Source: Alphaproteobacteria bacterium
GTDB lineage: Bacteria; Pseudomonadota; Alphaproteobacteria; Kiloniellales; DSM-21159
Assembly (NCBI GenBank): GCA_030433005.1
Contig: JAUILQ010000014.1
Location: 1 to 64,000 of the forward strand
Direction of reading: 5' to 3'
Length of the DNA: 64,000 bases
Below, in pieces: positions 37,500 to 48,107 of the stretch. How positions within the stretch are numbered: the stretch's first letter is position 1; each line of letters opens with the position of its first letter. The position numbers were made by a program, and so were the translations under genes. A model generated the notes under the pieces. It was not told the origin of the DNA, searched no databases, and saw nothing but the letters and a program-made list of their open reading frames with translations.

Positions 37500-37551
37500 G
37501 ATGAAATCCTCCTCTGTCGCTTGAAGGGTGTCTCGGGTGTGGGTCTCGGGG

Positions 37552-38898
<1,347 letters not shown>

Positions 38899-39153
38899 AA
38901 GAAAGAGATCCTCGGGGCGGCCGGCCGGACGCGTCCAGTCTCTGCTGGCAGGCGCAAAGGCGGCGGGCGGCCCTTTGATCCGACGGCCGCGCGCGAAAGC
39001 GGCCGAAAGACGGTTGCTTGTCAGATCTACTCGGGAATGCGGTGCCGCTGCCCTGGCATGCCCGGAAAGCCTGTCCGACCGACCCTGGCGGGTGGCCCGA
39101 GAACTTCCGGCGGCGCGCGCCGCTTTCGCGCTTTCGCGAACAAATCTGAGCGT
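38899..39153 (-). other. Long 5' leader of the DEAD-box helicase mRNA
   Basis: There is no gene in this ~255-nt stretch. It is the transcript leader between the promoter at 39154-39182 and the TTG start. A perfect hairpin, TTCGCG-cttt-CGCGAA (39125-39140), lies near its 5' end, and GC-rich pairing segments follow. Long leaders are a hallmark of cold-shock genes such as cspA and deaD in E. coli. Confidence 0.55.
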
Positions 39154-39182
39154 GAGATAGGGCCAATTGTGCACTGCGTCAA
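39154..39182 (-). promoter_or_regulatory. Promoter of the helicase-csp unit
   Basis: On the minus strand: TTGACG (39182-39177), 17-nt spacer, TATCTC (39159-39154). This is a near-consensus -35 with ideal spacing, in the AT-richest part of the gap before the helicase. Confidence 0.65.
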
Positions 39183-39218
39183 GAACTATCCGCCGCCGGG
39201 GCCGCGCCAGCCGGTGGC

Positions 39219-39695
39219 TCAGAAGCCGGCGCGCAGGGTCCAGGCCAGGGCCGCCCCGAGGCTGGCAAGCACCGGCAGGCTGAGCCACGCGCGCAGCGGC
39301 CGGTACCAGGCCGGCAGCTGGTTGGCGCGCACCACGGCGCGGTCGACCAGCCAGGCCAGGGCGAAGCCGGCGGCGAGCAGCAGCAGGCCGAAGGCCGGCG
39401 GCAGGATCAGCGCGACCCAGGCGATCAGCGCCGGCGCCACCGCCCAGCCCAGGCGCGCCCAGCTGAAGGCCGCCGCGGCGGTCGCGGCGCCGGCCTGATA
39501 CTGGCCGAGCGCCAGCCCCCAGTGCACGGCGCCGAGGAAGCTGAGGATCACGGCGCCGTAGGCGAGCAGGGCGAAGAGCGCGACCGTGGCGCCGGTCGGC
39601 GGCAGCAGCCACAGCGCGACGGCGAGGCCGACGAAGGGGATCAGGCCGGACAGGGCGAGCGTTGCGAGCGGGCGCGGCAGGGCGGTGATCTGCAT
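39219..39695 (-). CDS. DUF3429 family membrane protein
   Basis: A 158-residue protein from the ATG at 39695. It has five hydrophobic segments. The motif AVILSFLGAVHWGLAL near residue 48 and the ending WYRPLRAWLSLPVLASLGAALA are characteristic of DUF3429, small inner-membrane proteins of unknown function that are widespread in Proteobacteria. An upstream ATG at 39731 would add 12 residues. The gene is on the same strand as the helicase unit but ahead of its promoter. Confidence 0.78.
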   Translation of the reverse strand: MQITALPRPLATLALSGLIPFVGLAVALWLLPPTGATVALFALLAYGAVILSFLGAVHWGLALGQYQAGAATAAAAFSWARLGWAVAPALIAWVALILPPAFGLLLLAAGFALAWLVDRAVVRANQLPAWYRPLRAWLSLPVLASLGAALAWTLRAGF

Positions 39696-39779
39696 GCCTG
39701 CCGAGATGGCGCAAGAGGCCGCCGCGGGCAAGCGGCAATCCTGCTAGGCTGCGGACCCGTTTAGCCCGGAGACCGGTCG

Positions 39780-40433
39780 ATGGCTGGCACGATCCTGTTC
39801 GGCGCGCCCTACAGCGTCTACGTGCGCATCGCCCGCCTGACCCTGGAGGAGAAGGCGGCGGCCTACGAGCTGGTCCCGATCGACATCTTCGCCGAGGGCG
39901 GCCCGCCGGCCGGCTACCTGGAGCGCCATCCCTTCGGCAAGATCCCGGCGCTGGAGCACCAGGGCTTCCGGCTGTTCGAGACCGACGCCATCGTGCGCTA
40001 CCTCGACGAGGTCCTGCCGGGCCCGGCCCTGACGCCGCCGGCGCCGCGCGAGCGGGCGCGCATGACCCAGGTCATGCGGGTGCTCGACAACTACGGCTAC
40101 CCGAGCCTGGTCTGGGGCGTCTACGTCTCGGAGGCCGGCAGCCCGGCCGACCGCGACCCGGCGAAGCTGGCGGCGGCGATCGACCCGGCCCGGCGCTGCC
40201 TGGCGGTGCTCGACGGCCTGCTCGCCGGGCCCTGCTTCCTCGGCGACGCGCTCAGCCTCGCGGATCTCCACGCCGCGCCGATGCTGACCTACCTGAGCCT
40301 GGCGCCGAGCGGCCGGACGCTGCTCGCGGAGACGCCGCGGCTCGGCGCCTGGCTGCAGCGCATGGCCGCCCGCCCGAGCCTGCGGGCCACGGCCTTCCCG
40401 GCCGAAGATCAGTCGGCCGCGCCGCTCGCCTGA
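39780..40433 (+). CDS. Glutathione S-transferase family protein
   Basis: A 217-residue GST. The N-terminal thioredoxin-like domain shows LFGAPYSVYVRIARLTLEEKAAAYELVPID. The glutathione-binding segment is HPFGKIPALEHQGFRLFETDAIVRYLDE near residues 49-76 (cis-Pro and the Glu-Thr/Asp pair). The C-terminal helical domain has FLGDALSLADLHAAPML. The likely role is conjugation or reduction with glutathione in detoxification. Its 3' end overlaps the convergent TetR gene by 25 nt, so the stop regions encode both proteins. Confidence 0.85.
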   Translation: MAGTILFGAPYSVYVRIARLTLEEKAAAYELVPIDIFAEGGPPAGYLERHPFGKIPALEHQGFRLFETDAIVRYLDEVLPGPALTPPAPRERARMTQVMRVLDNYGYPSLVWGVYVSEAGSPADRDPAKLAAAIDPARRCLAVLDGLLAGPCFLGDALSLADLHAAPMLTYLSLAPSGRTLLAETPRLGAWLQRMAARPSLRATAFPAEDQSAAPLA

Positions 40434-41101
40434 GGCCCGCGCCGCTCGAGCCCGTCCAGAAAGACCGCCACGGCGGTTCGTGCGCGCTGGCGCAGCGTCT
40501 CGGCCGGCGGCGGCGCGCTGCACTGGGTCATGACGCGCAGCACCCACTGGCCCTGCAGCATCGACAGGAAGAGGTCGGCGGCGAGCTCGGGATCCTCGAC
40601 GCGGAGCCGGCCGGCGCGGTCGGCGCGCGCCAGGTAGGCGGCGATGCGCGCCGTCAGCTGGCGCGGGCCGTGGGTCAGGAAGCTCTCGATCATCTCGGGA
40701 AAGCGGCCGCCCTCGGCGCAGAAGATGCCGAGCGTGCGGATCGCCTCGGGATCGAAGACCTTGTTGAGGTAGGCCAGCGCCAGGGTCTCGAGGACGGCGC
40801 GCGGCTCGCTGTCCTCGTCGAGCACCAGCTGCATCGACTCGCTGAAGGCCGTGCAGCGCTCGGCGACCGCGGCCTCGAGCAAGCCCTCCTTGCCGCCGAA
40901 GGCCTCGTAGAGCGTGGCCCGCGAGCCGCCGGACAGCGCGATGACGTCGTTCAGCGTCGCCGCCTCGCAGCCCTTCTCCTGCATGACCTGCCAGGCCGCC
41001 TCGATCATCGCGCGTCGGCGGGCCTCGCCGCGGCTCTGCGGGGAGCGGCCGGCGGCCGGAGCGGTCTTGGCGGGCGTGCGGTCGGTCGAGCTGTCGGTCA
41101 T
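40409..41101 (-). CDS. TetR-family repressor of the adjacent RND operon
   Basis: A 230-residue regulator. The N-terminal helix-turn-helix reads RRAMIEAAWQVMQEKGCEAATLNDVIALSGGSRATLYEAFGGKEGLLEA at residues ~28-78. The ligand-binding domain resembles TetR_C families of the AcrR group (ARTAVAVFLDGL tail). It is divergent from the efflux operon, with a perfect palindrome at 41164-41180 between them. This is the standard layout for a local repressor relieved by efflux substrates. The inducer is unknown. Confidence 0.87.
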   Translation of the reverse strand: MTDSSTDRTPAKTAPAAGRSPQSRGEARRRAMIEAAWQVMQEKGCEAATLNDVIALSGGSRATLYEAFGGKEGLLEAAVAERCTAFSESMQLVLDEDSEPRAVLETLALAYLNKVFDPEAIRTLGIFCAEGGRFPEMIESFLTHGPRQLTARIAAYLARADRAGRLRVEDPELAADLFLSMLQGQWVLRVMTQCSAPPPAETLRQRARTAVAVFLDGLERRGPQASGAAD

Positions 41102-41163
41102 CGCTGCTCAGATGGGCGCCGCAGGGCCTCGAGAAAATCTCTTGCACCGCAGCAAATACAGAA

Positions 41164-41180
41164 TACTGTATCGTACAGTA
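41164..41180. promoter_or_regulatory. TetR operator overlapping the efflux promoter
   Basis: TACTGTATCGTACAGTA is a perfect 7-3-7 palindrome. An overlapping partial palindrome, ATACAG-aata-CTGTAT, spans 41156-41171. A plausible promoter, TTGCAC (41142-41147), 16-nt spacer, TACTGT (41164-41169), has its -10 inside the operator, so binding would block transcription. Confidence 0.72.
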
Positions 41181-41285
41181 CACACATATGCGGGGGCCTG
41201 CAACAAAGCGCTGCCCGTCCCCGCCATCTCAAGCCGGCGTCTCCCCCAGGGCGAGCGCCGGCGCTTCGTCGAGGAGTTCCGCCCC

Positions 41286-42482
41286 GTGACGACGCCGACC
41301 TTCCTTCGCGCCCCGCTGACGCGCGCCCTCCTGCTGGCCGGCCTGGCGCTGCTCGCCGCCGGCTGCGAGCCGGAGGACGCGGCCAACGCCCAGCCGGCCG
41401 CGCCGCCGCCGCCGCAGGTCGGCGTGCGCAGCCTGGCGCCGCAGAGCGTCGCGCTGAGCACCGAACTGCCCGGCCGCACCGTCGCCTACCGCCGCGCCGA
41501 GGTGCGTCCCCAGGTCGACGGCATCATCCAGCAGCGCCTGTTCGAGGAGGGCGCGGCGGTCGAGGCCGGCGAGCCGCTCTACCAGATCGATCCGGCCGTC
41601 TACCAGGCGGCGGTCAAGGCGGCGCGCGCCGAGCTCGAGCGCGCCGAGGCGACGCTCAAGGCCAGTTCGACAAAGGTCCGGCGCTACCGCGAGCTGATCG
41701 GCCGCAACGCCGTCAGCCAGCAGGACTACGACGACATGGTCGCCGCCCAGGCCGAGGACGCCGCCGACGTGGCGGCGGCCGAGGCGCAGCTCGAGCGCGC
41801 GCGCATCGACCTGGAGTACACCGTGGTGACGGCGCCGATCGGCGGCCGCATCGGCCGCTCGGCGATCACCGAGGGCGCGCTGGTCACGGCCAACCAGGCG
41901 ACGCCGCTGTCGACCATCACCCAGCTCGACCCGATCTACGTCGACGTCACCCAGTCGAGCGCCGAGCTGCTGCGCACGCGCCGGGCGATCGCCAGCGGCG
42001 AGATTTCGGTCTCGCCCTCGGGCGAGGTGCCGGTCGAGCTGGTCGTCGACGCCACCGGCGGCAGCTACCCCCACGAGGGCCGCGTGCAGTTCTCCGAGGT
42101 TCTCGTCGACGAATCCACCGGCACGGTCAGCCTGCGCGCCGTCTTCCCCAATCCCGACGGCGAACTGATGCCGGGCCTCTTCGTGCGCGCCCGGGTCAGC
42201 CAGGGCGAGGCGCGCAACGCCTTCCTGGTGCCCCAGGCCGCGCTGGTGCGCGGCAGCGACGGCGGCGCCTACGTCTGGATCGTCGGCGAGGGCGACACCG
42301 TCAGCCGCCGGCCGGTCACGGTGCGCCGCGCGGTCGGCGGCGACTGGCTGGTCACCGAGGGCCTGAGCGCCGGCGAGCGCCTGGTCGTCGACGGCCTGCA
42401 GCGCGTCCGTCCCGACGCCGCCGTGACCCCGGTGCCGCTCGACGGCGACGGCCAGGCCGCCGCTGCGTCGCCGGCGAGCTGA
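41286..42482 (+). CDS. RND efflux periplasmic adaptor lipoprotein (AcrA/MexA-like)
   Basis: A 398-residue membrane-fusion protein from the GTG at 41286, with GAGGAG about 9 nt upstream. The lipobox LLAAGC predicts lipidation at Cys 27. The lipoyl halves are TVAYRRAEVRPQVDGIIQQRLFEEGAAVEAGEPLYQIDP and VTAPIGGRIGRS, flanking an alpha-helical hairpin (~residues 100-165) and followed by beta-barrel and membrane-proximal domains. It links the inner-membrane pump to the outer-membrane channel. It is first in the operon, 63 nt before the pump gene. Confidence 0.93.
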   Translation: MTTPTFLRAPLTRALLLAGLALLAAGCEPEDAANAQPAAPPPPQVGVRSLAPQSVALSTELPGRTVAYRRAEVRPQVDGIIQQRLFEEGAAVEAGEPLYQIDPAVYQAAVKAARAELERAEATLKASSTKVRRYRELIGRNAVSQQDYDDMVAAQAEDAADVAAAEAQLERARIDLEYTVVTAPIGGRIGRSAITEGALVTANQATPLSTITQLDPIYVDVTQSSAELLRTRRAIASGEISVSPSGEVPVELVVDATGGSYPHEGRVQFSEVLVDESTGTVSLRAVFPNPDGELMPGLFVRARVSQGEARNAFLVPQAALVRGSDGGAYVWIVGEGDTVSRRPVTVRRAVGGDWLVTEGLSAGERLVVDGLQRVRPDAAVTPVPLDGDGQAAAASPAS

Positions 42483-42545
42483 CCGCCGGCGCCGGCTTCC
42501 CCTCGCCTCCCGCCTTCCTTCGCTCCCGCTTCCGGATCCGCCGCC

Positions 42546-45500
42546 ATGGCCCGCTTCTTCATCGACCGGCCCGTCTTCGCCTGGGTCATCGCGATCATCA
42601 TGATGCTGGCCGGCGGCCTGTCGATCCTGCAGCTGCCGGTCGAGCAGTACCCGGAGGTGGCACCGCCCTCGGTCCGGATCACCGCGACCTACCCCGGCGC
42701 CTCGGCGCAGACCCTGGAGAACACCGTCACCCAGGTCATCGAGCAGCAGATGAACGGCCTCGACGGCCTGCGCTACATGTCCTCGAACAGCGATTCCAGC
42801 GGCCTCGCGCAGATCACCCTGACCTTCGATCCCGAGGTCGACCCCGACATCGCGCAGGTCCAGGTCCAGAACAAGCTGCAGCTGGCGACCCCGCAGCTGC
42901 CGAGCATCGTCCAGCAGCAGGGCATCCAGGTCGCCAAGTCGAACGGCAGCTTCCTGATGGTGCTGGGCTTCGTCTCCGACGATCCCGAGACGCCGCAGAC
43001 CGACATCGCCGACTTCGTCGCCTCGACCGTCCAGGACCCGATCAGCCGGGTCAACGGCGTCGGCAGCGTCACGCTGTTCGGCGCCCAGCACGCCATGCGC
43101 ATCTGGCTCGATCCCGACCGCCTGACCAGCTACGAGCTGACCACCGGCGACGTGATTCGCGCCGTGGAGGCGCAGAACGCGGAGGTCTCGGCCGGCCAGA
43201 TCGGCGGCGCGCCCTCGGTTGCGGGCCAGCAGGTCAACGCCACGATCATCGCCCAGACCCGGCTGGAATCGCCCGAGGAGTTCGCGAACATCCTGCTGCG
43301 CGTCAACACCGACGGCTCGCAGGTGCGCCTCGGCGACGTCGCGCGCGTCGAGATCGGCGCGGAGTCCTACAGCACCGTCGCCCGCTACAACGGCCGCCCG
43401 GCCGCCGGCGTCGGCATCAACCTGGCGACCGGCGCCAACGCCCTGGAGACCGCCGAGGCGGTGCGCACCCGGATCGACGAGCTGAAGCCCTTCTTCCCGG
43501 CGGGCTTCGAGGTCGTCTACCCCTACGACACCACGCCCTTCGTGAAGATCTCGATCGAGGAGGTGGTCTACACGCTGCTCGAGGCCATCGTGCTGGTCTT
43601 CTGCGTGATGTTCCTGTTCCTGCAGAACCTGCGCGCGACCTTGATCCCGACGATCGCGGTGCCGGTCATCCTGCTCGGCACCTTCGGCGTGCTCGCCGCC
43701 TTCGGCTTCTCGATCAACACCCTGACGATGTTCGGCATGGTGCTGGCGATCGGCCTGCTGGTCGACGACGCCATCGTGGTCGTCGAGAACGTCGAGCGCG
43801 TCATGGCCGAGGACGGCCTGGGGCCGCGCGAGGCGACGCGCAAGTCGATGGGCCAGATCACCTCGGCGCTGGTCGGCATCGCCCTGGTGCTCTCGGCGGT
43901 CTTCGTGCCGATGGCCTTCTTCGGCGGCTCGACCGGCGCGATCTACCGGCAGTTCTCGATCACCATCGTCTCGGCCATGGCGCTGTCGGTGCTGGTCGCG
44001 CTGATCCTGACGCCGGCGCTCTGCGCGACCATGCTGAAGCCGCCGAAGGGCGACCACGGTCTCACCCGGCGCGGGCCCTTCGGCCTGTTCAACCGCGGCT
44101 TCGACGCCGCCAACCGCTTCTACCAGCGCAGCGTCGGCCACGTCATCGGGCGGCGCCTGCGCTACCTGCTGATCTACCTCGTGATCGTCGGGCTGCTCGG
44201 CTTCCTGTTCCTGCGCCTGCCGACCTCGTTCCTGCCCAACGAGGACCAGGGCATCATGTTCGCCCAGGTCACGACACCGGCGAACGCCACCCAGGGCCGC
44301 ACCATCGAGGTGCTGAAGAAGGTCGAGCGGCACTTCCTCGAGGCCGAGGCCGACAACGTCAACGGCCTGTTCACCGTCGCCGGCTTCTCGTTCAGCGGGC
44401 GCGGCCAGAACGCCGGCATCGCCTTCATCAACATGAAGGACTGGTCGCAGCGCGAGGAGCCGCAGGACAGCGTCTTCGCCATCGCCGGGCGCGCCATGGC
44501 GGCCTTCTCGCAGATCCGCGAGGCGCAGATCTTCGCCTTCACGCCGCCCTCGATCATCGCGCTCGGCAACGCCACCGGCTTCGACTTCCAGCTGCTCGAC
44601 CGCGGCGGCCTCGGCCACGACGCGCTGATGGCCGCGCGCAACCAGCTGCTCGGCATGGCGAGCCAGGACCCGCGGCTGGCCGGCGTGCGTCCGAACGGCC
44701 AGAACGACACGCCGCAGTTCCGCATCGACATCGACCAGGAGAAGGCGAGCGCGCTCGGCCTGTCGATCGCCGACATCAACGCCACGCTGTCGGCCGCCTG
44801 GGGCTCGGCCTACGTCGACGACTTCGTCGAGAACGGCCGGGTCAAGAAGGTCTACCTGCAGGCCGACGCGCCCTACCGCATGCTGCCCGAGGACCTCGAC
44901 CGCTGGTACCTGCGCAACGCCGCCGGCGAGATGGTGCCGGTCTCGGCCTTCGCCAGCACGCGCTGGACCTACGGCTCGCCGCGCCTGGAGCGCTACAACG
45001 GCATCTCCTCGATGCAGATTCTCGGCCAGCCGGCGCCCGGCGTCTCCTCGGGCGAGGCGATGGACGCCATGGAGCAGCTCGCCGCCAAGCTGCCGCAGGG
45101 CATCGGCTACGAGTGGAACGGCCTGTCCTACGAGGAGCGGCTGTCGGGCGACCAGGCGCCGCTGCTCTACGCCCTGTCGCTGCTCGTCGTCTTCCTCTGC
45201 CTGGCGGCGCTCTACGAGAGCTGGTCGATCCCGATCTCGGTGATGCTGGTGGTGCCGCTCGGCGTGCTCGGCGCGGTGCTGGCGGCGATCCTGCGCGAGC
45301 TGCCCAACGACGTCTATTTCCAGGTCGGCCTGCTGACCACCATCGGGCTGTCGTCGAAGAATGCCATCCTTATCGTCGAGTTCGCGCGCGAGCTCTACGA
45401 CAAGGGGCTCGGCCTGATCGAGGCGACGGTCGAGGCGGCGCGCCAGCGCCTGCGCCCCATCGTCATGACCTCGATGGCCTTCTCGCTCGGCGTGCTGCCG

Positions 45501-45704
45501 CTGGTGCTGAGCAGCGGCGCCGGCGCGGCCAGCCGCCAGGCGATCGGCACCGGCGTGTTCGGCGGCATGCTGTCGGCGACCTTCCTGGCGATCTTCTTCG
45601 TGCCGCTGTTCTTCGTGCTGATCGTGCGCAACTTCTCGCGCAAGCGCCCCTCGGCGGCGGGCAGGGCGGAAGGCGCAGCGGACGCGCCGGCGCCCGCCGA
45701 GTGA
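42546..45704 (+). CDS. RND multidrug efflux pump, HAE1 family (AcrB/MexB-like)
   Basis: A 1052-residue, twelve-helix RND permease of normal length. It starts [26 protein letters not shown]. The proton-relay region [24 protein letters not shown] (two Asp in TM4, ~residues 400-425) and the TM10-11 region [18 protein letters not shown] (Lys) are intact. The two large periplasmic loops carry the porter and docking domains. HAE1 members expel hydrophobic and amphiphilic drugs, bile salts and solvents in exchange for protons. It forms one operon with the adaptor and the outer-membrane factor. Confidence 0.95.
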   Translation: MARFFIDRPVFAWVIAIIMMLAGGLSILQLPVEQYPEVAPPSVRITATYPGASAQTLENTVTQVIEQQMNGLDGLRYMSSNSDSSGLAQITLTFDPEVDPDIAQVQVQNKLQLATPQLPSIVQQQGIQVAKSNGSFLMVLGFVSDDPETPQTDIADFVASTVQDPISRVNGVGSVTLFGAQHAMRIWLDPDRLTSYELTTGDVIRAVEAQNAEVSAGQIGGAPSVAGQQVNATIIAQTRLESPEEFANILLRVNTDGSQVRLGDVARVEIGAESYSTVARYNGRPAAGVGINLATGANALETAEAVRTRIDELKPFFPAGFEVVYPYDTTPFVKISIEEVVYTLLEAIVLVFCVMFLFLQNLRATLIPTIAVPVILLGTFGVLAAFGFSINTLTMFGMVLAIGLLVDDAIVVVENVERVMAEDGLGPREATRKSMGQITSALVGIALVLSAVFVPMAFFGGSTGAIYRQFSITIVSAMALSVLVALILTPALCATMLKPPKGDHGLTRRGPFGLFNRGFDAANRFYQRSVGHVIGRRLRYLLIYLVIVGLLGFLFLRLPTSFLPNEDQGIMFAQVTTPANATQGRTIEVLKKVERHFLEAEADNVNGLFTVAGFSFSGRGQNAGIAFINMKDWSQREEPQDSVFAIAGRAMAAFSQIREAQIFAFTPPSIIALGNATGFDFQLLDRGGLGHDALMAARNQLLGMASQDPRLAGVRPNGQNDTPQFRIDIDQEKASALGLSIADINATLSAAWGSAYVDDFVENGRVKKVYLQADAPYRMLPEDLDRWYLRNAAGEMVPVSAFASTRWTYGSPRLERYNGISSMQILGQPAPGVSSGEAMDAMEQLAAKLPQGIGYEWNGLSYEERLSGDQAPLLYALSLLVVFLCLAALYESWSIPISVMLVVPLGVLGAVLAAILRELPNDVYFQVGLLTTIGLSSKNAILIVEFARELYDKGLGLIEATVEAARQRLRPIVMTSMAFSLGVLPLVLSSGAGAASRQAIGTGVFGGMLSATFLAIFFVPLFFVLIVRNFSRKRPSAAGRAEGAADAPAPAE

Positions 45705-45727
45705 CCCTCCAGGCAACGGACCCCTTG

Positions 45728-47224
45728 ATGAAGACCACGCTTCCCGCCGCTCTCGCGCTCGCGCTTCTGGCCGGCGGCTGCTCGATGATCCCCGAGATCG
45801 AGCTGCCCGAACCGCCGGTCGAGGGCCTCTGGCCGAGCGGCCCCGCCTACGAGCCGGGCGCCAACCTCGCCGCGGCGCCCGGCCAGCCGACGCTGGGCGA
45901 CCTCGGCTGGCGCGAGTTCTTCCGCTCCGCGCCGCTCGAGAGCCTGATCGGCGAGGCGCTGGCCAACAACCGCGACCTGCGCGCCGCCGCGCTCGCCGTC
46001 GAGCGCGCGCGGGCGCTCTACCGGGTCAGCCGCGCCGGGCTCTATCCGCAGCTCGACGCCGGCGCCGGTTTCAGCCGCCAGCGCACGGCGCGCGACTTCA
46101 GCGCGAGCGGCGAGGCGACGACCGATTCCCGCTTCGAGGCGAACATCGGCGCGACCGCCTTCGAGCTCGACTTCTTCGGGCGCATCCGCAGCCTCAACGA
46201 GCAGGCCCTGCAGCAGTACTTCGCGACCGAGGAGGCGCGCCGCAGCGCCCAGATCGCGCTGATCGCCGAGGTCGCCAACGCCTACCTGGCGCTGCTCGCC
46301 GACCGCGAGCTGCTGGCGCTGACCGAGGCGACGCTGGCGGCGCAGCAGCAGTCCTTCGGCCTGACCTCGACGCGCGCCGAGCAGGGCCTGGCGACCCAGC
46401 TCGACGTCGCCCAGGCGCGCACCGCGGTCGAGACGGCGCGCGCCAACCTGGCGCTCTACACCCGCCAGGTCGCCCAGGACCGCAACGCCCTGGAGCTGCT
46501 GGTCGGCCGGCCGCTGCCCGACGACATCGGCGAAGAGGCGCCGCCGGTCACCGCCGGCGACTTCGCCGCCGACCTGCCGCCCGGCTTGCCCTCCGAGGTG
46601 CTGCTGCGGCGCCCCGACGTGCGCCGGGCGGAGCGCGAGCTGCTGGCCGCCAACGCCAACATCGGCGCGGCGCGCGCCGCCTTCTGGCCGAGGATCAGCC
46701 TGACCGCGAGCGGCGGCGTCGCCAGCGGCGACCTGACCGACCTGTTCCAGGCCGGCTCCGGCACCTGGCTGTTCTCGCCCTCGCTCAGCCTGCCGATCTT
46801 CGACGCCGGCCGCCGCGAGGCCAACCTGGAGACCGCCGAGGTCGAGCGCGAGATTGCCGTCGCGCAGTACGAGCAGGCGGTGCAGACCGCGTTCCGCGAG
46901 GTCGCCGACGCGCTCGCCGCGCGCGGCACGCTCGACGACCAGATCGCCGCCCAGCGCGACCTCGTCGAGGCGACGCAGGACTCCTACGAGCTCTCGCAGC
47001 TGCGCTACGAGCAGGGCCTGGACAGCTACCTGACGACGCTCGACTCGCAGCGCGCGCTCTACGCCGCGCAGCAGCGCCTGATCGCGCTCGAGCAGCAGCG
47101 CCTGGCCAACCTCGCCACGCTCTACAAGGCCCTGGGCGGCGGCCTCGGCGCCAGCGCCGCCGAGGTCACGGCCGAGCGCGCTGCGCCGGCCCGTCCCCCC
47201 GGCGCGATCCCGACGCTGGACTGA
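45728..47224 (+). CDS. RND outer-membrane factor lipoprotein (OprM/NodT family)
   Basis: A 498-residue outer-membrane efflux protein from the ATG at 45728, 23 nt after the pump gene. The signal peptide ends in the lipobox LLAGGC (Cys 18). Two repeated OEP domains follow: WREFFRSAPLESLIGEALANNRDLRAAALAVERARA, then LLRRPDVRRAERELLAANANIGAARAAFWPRISLTASGG. Both have long coiled-coil helices. It forms the trimeric exit duct and completes the tripartite pump. A REP pair follows the stop and may end the transcript. Confidence 0.93.
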   Translation: MKTTLPAALALALLAGGCSMIPEIELPEPPVEGLWPSGPAYEPGANLAAAPGQPTLGDLGWREFFRSAPLESLIGEALANNRDLRAAALAVERARALYRVSRAGLYPQLDAGAGFSRQRTARDFSASGEATTDSRFEANIGATAFELDFFGRIRSLNEQALQQYFATEEARRSAQIALIAEVANAYLALLADRELLALTEATLAAQQQSFGLTSTRAEQGLATQLDVAQARTAVETARANLALYTRQVAQDRNALELLVGRPLPDDIGEEAPPVTAGDFAADLPPGLPSEVLLRRPDVRRAERELLAANANIGAARAAFWPRISLTASGGVASGDLTDLFQAGSGTWLFSPSLSLPIFDAGRREANLETAEVEREIAVAQYEQAVQTAFREVADALAARGTLDDQIAAQRDLVEATQDSYELSQLRYEQGLDSYLTTLDSQRALYAAQQRLIALEQQRLANLATLYKALGGGLGASAAEVTAERAAPARPPGAIPTLD

Positions 47225-47249
47225 GTTGCGCGACTCGGCCTCGTCCTGT

Positions 47250-47357
47250 CGTCATCCCCGCGAAGGCGGGGATCCATAGGGACCTGCCGGGAAGGACAAA
47301 CGCGGCCTGTCTGGGTCGCAGACTCACGATGGACCCCCGCCTTCGCGGGGATGACGG
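47250..47357. repeat. Inverted pair of REP-like elements (BIME-like)
   Basis: The left element at 47250-47280 is CGTCATCCCCGCGAAGGCGG followed by GGATCCATAGG. The right element at 47329-47357 is its inverse (ATGGACCCCCGCCTTCGCGG followed by GGATGACGG). Each is itself palindromic around GAAGG or CCTTC. They separate the convergent efflux and LIV operons. Same family as 12394-13690 and 2724-2756. Confidence 0.82.
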
Positions 47358-47383
47358 CGGGGCAGAGCGGAGCCGGGGGTAAG

Positions 47384-48106
47384 CTACCCCGCTTCCGTCT
47401 CGCGGGCGAAGTAGAGGTCGTGGAGCTGCTCGAGCTCGACCTGCGCGGCCGGCTCGGCGAGCAGCACCCGGCCCGAGCGCATCAGCCGGACCTCGTCGGC
47501 CAGCTTGAGCGCGCGGCCGGTGTTCTGCTCGACCAGCACGATGGTCAGGCCCTGGGCCTTGAGGTCCGCCAGCGTGCGGAAGATCTCGTCGACGATGACC
47601 GGCGCCAGCCCGAGCGAGGGCTCGTCGATCAGCAGCACCCGCGGCTGCTCCATCAGGCCGCGGCCGAGCGCCAGCATCTGCGCCTCGCCGCCGGACAGCG
47701 AGCCGGCCTGCTGGCCGCGCCGCTCGGCGAGTCGCGGGAAGAGCTCGTAGACCCGCTCCAGGTTGGCCTTCCAGTTCGGCCGGCCGGCGCGCGGGAAGGC
47801 GCCCATCATCAGGTTGTCGAGCACCGAGAGCTCGGGAAAGACCATGCGGCCCTCGGGGATCAGCACGACGCCCTTCTCGACGATCGTCCAGGTCCGCTCG
47901 GCGAGCAGGCTGGCGCCGCCCAGGCGGATGTCGCCGGCCGAGGCGCGGACCAGGCCCATGATCGCGCGCAGCAGCGTCGTCTTGCCGGCGCCGTTGGGCC
48001 CGACGATGACCGTGGTCTTGCCCTCGGCGATCGTCATGTCGACGTCCCAGAGCACGTTGATCGCGCCGTAGCCGGCGCGCAGGCCCGAGATCTCGAGCCG
48101 GGACAT
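47384..48106 (-). CDS. livF: LIV-type ABC transporter ATPase, LivF-like
   Basis: A 240-residue ATPase from the ATG at 48106 (MSRLEISGLRAGYG). A GTG at 48124 would add 6 residues. Walker A is VGPNGAGKT near residue 38, signature LSGGEAQML near 141 and Walker B VLLIDEPSLGL near 160. The short GYG N-terminus and the GLVRASAGDIRLGG region are those of LivF. It energises import of a branched-chain or aromatic-acid type solute with LivG, LivH, LivM and the binding protein encoded upstream. The start lies one nt after the livG stop. Confidence 0.9.
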   Translation of the reverse strand: MSRLEISGLRAGYGAINVLWDVDMTIAEGKTTVIVGPNGAGKTTLLRAIMGLVRASAGDIRLGGASLLAERTWTIVEKGVVLIPEGRMVFPELSVLDNLMMGAFPRAGRPNWKANLERVYELFPRLAERRGQQAGSLSGGEAQMLALGRGLMEQPRVLLIDEPSLGLAPVIVDEIFRTLADLKAQGLTIVLVEQNTGRALKLADEVRLMRSGRVLLAEPAAQVELEQLHDLYFARETEAG

Positions 48107-48107
48107 C

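Noticed and set aside
41229-45716. A 1495-codon minus-strand frame opposite the RND genes
   Set aside because: Antisense shadow of the efflux genes, with no recognisable motif and no ribosome-binding site.
40670-47224. A 2184-codon open plus-strand frame spanning TetR and the RND operon
   Set aside because: Most of it is out of frame with the adaptor and pump genes and shows repetitive Arg/Ala/Gly/Pro composition. Only its C-terminal part is the real outer-membrane factor.
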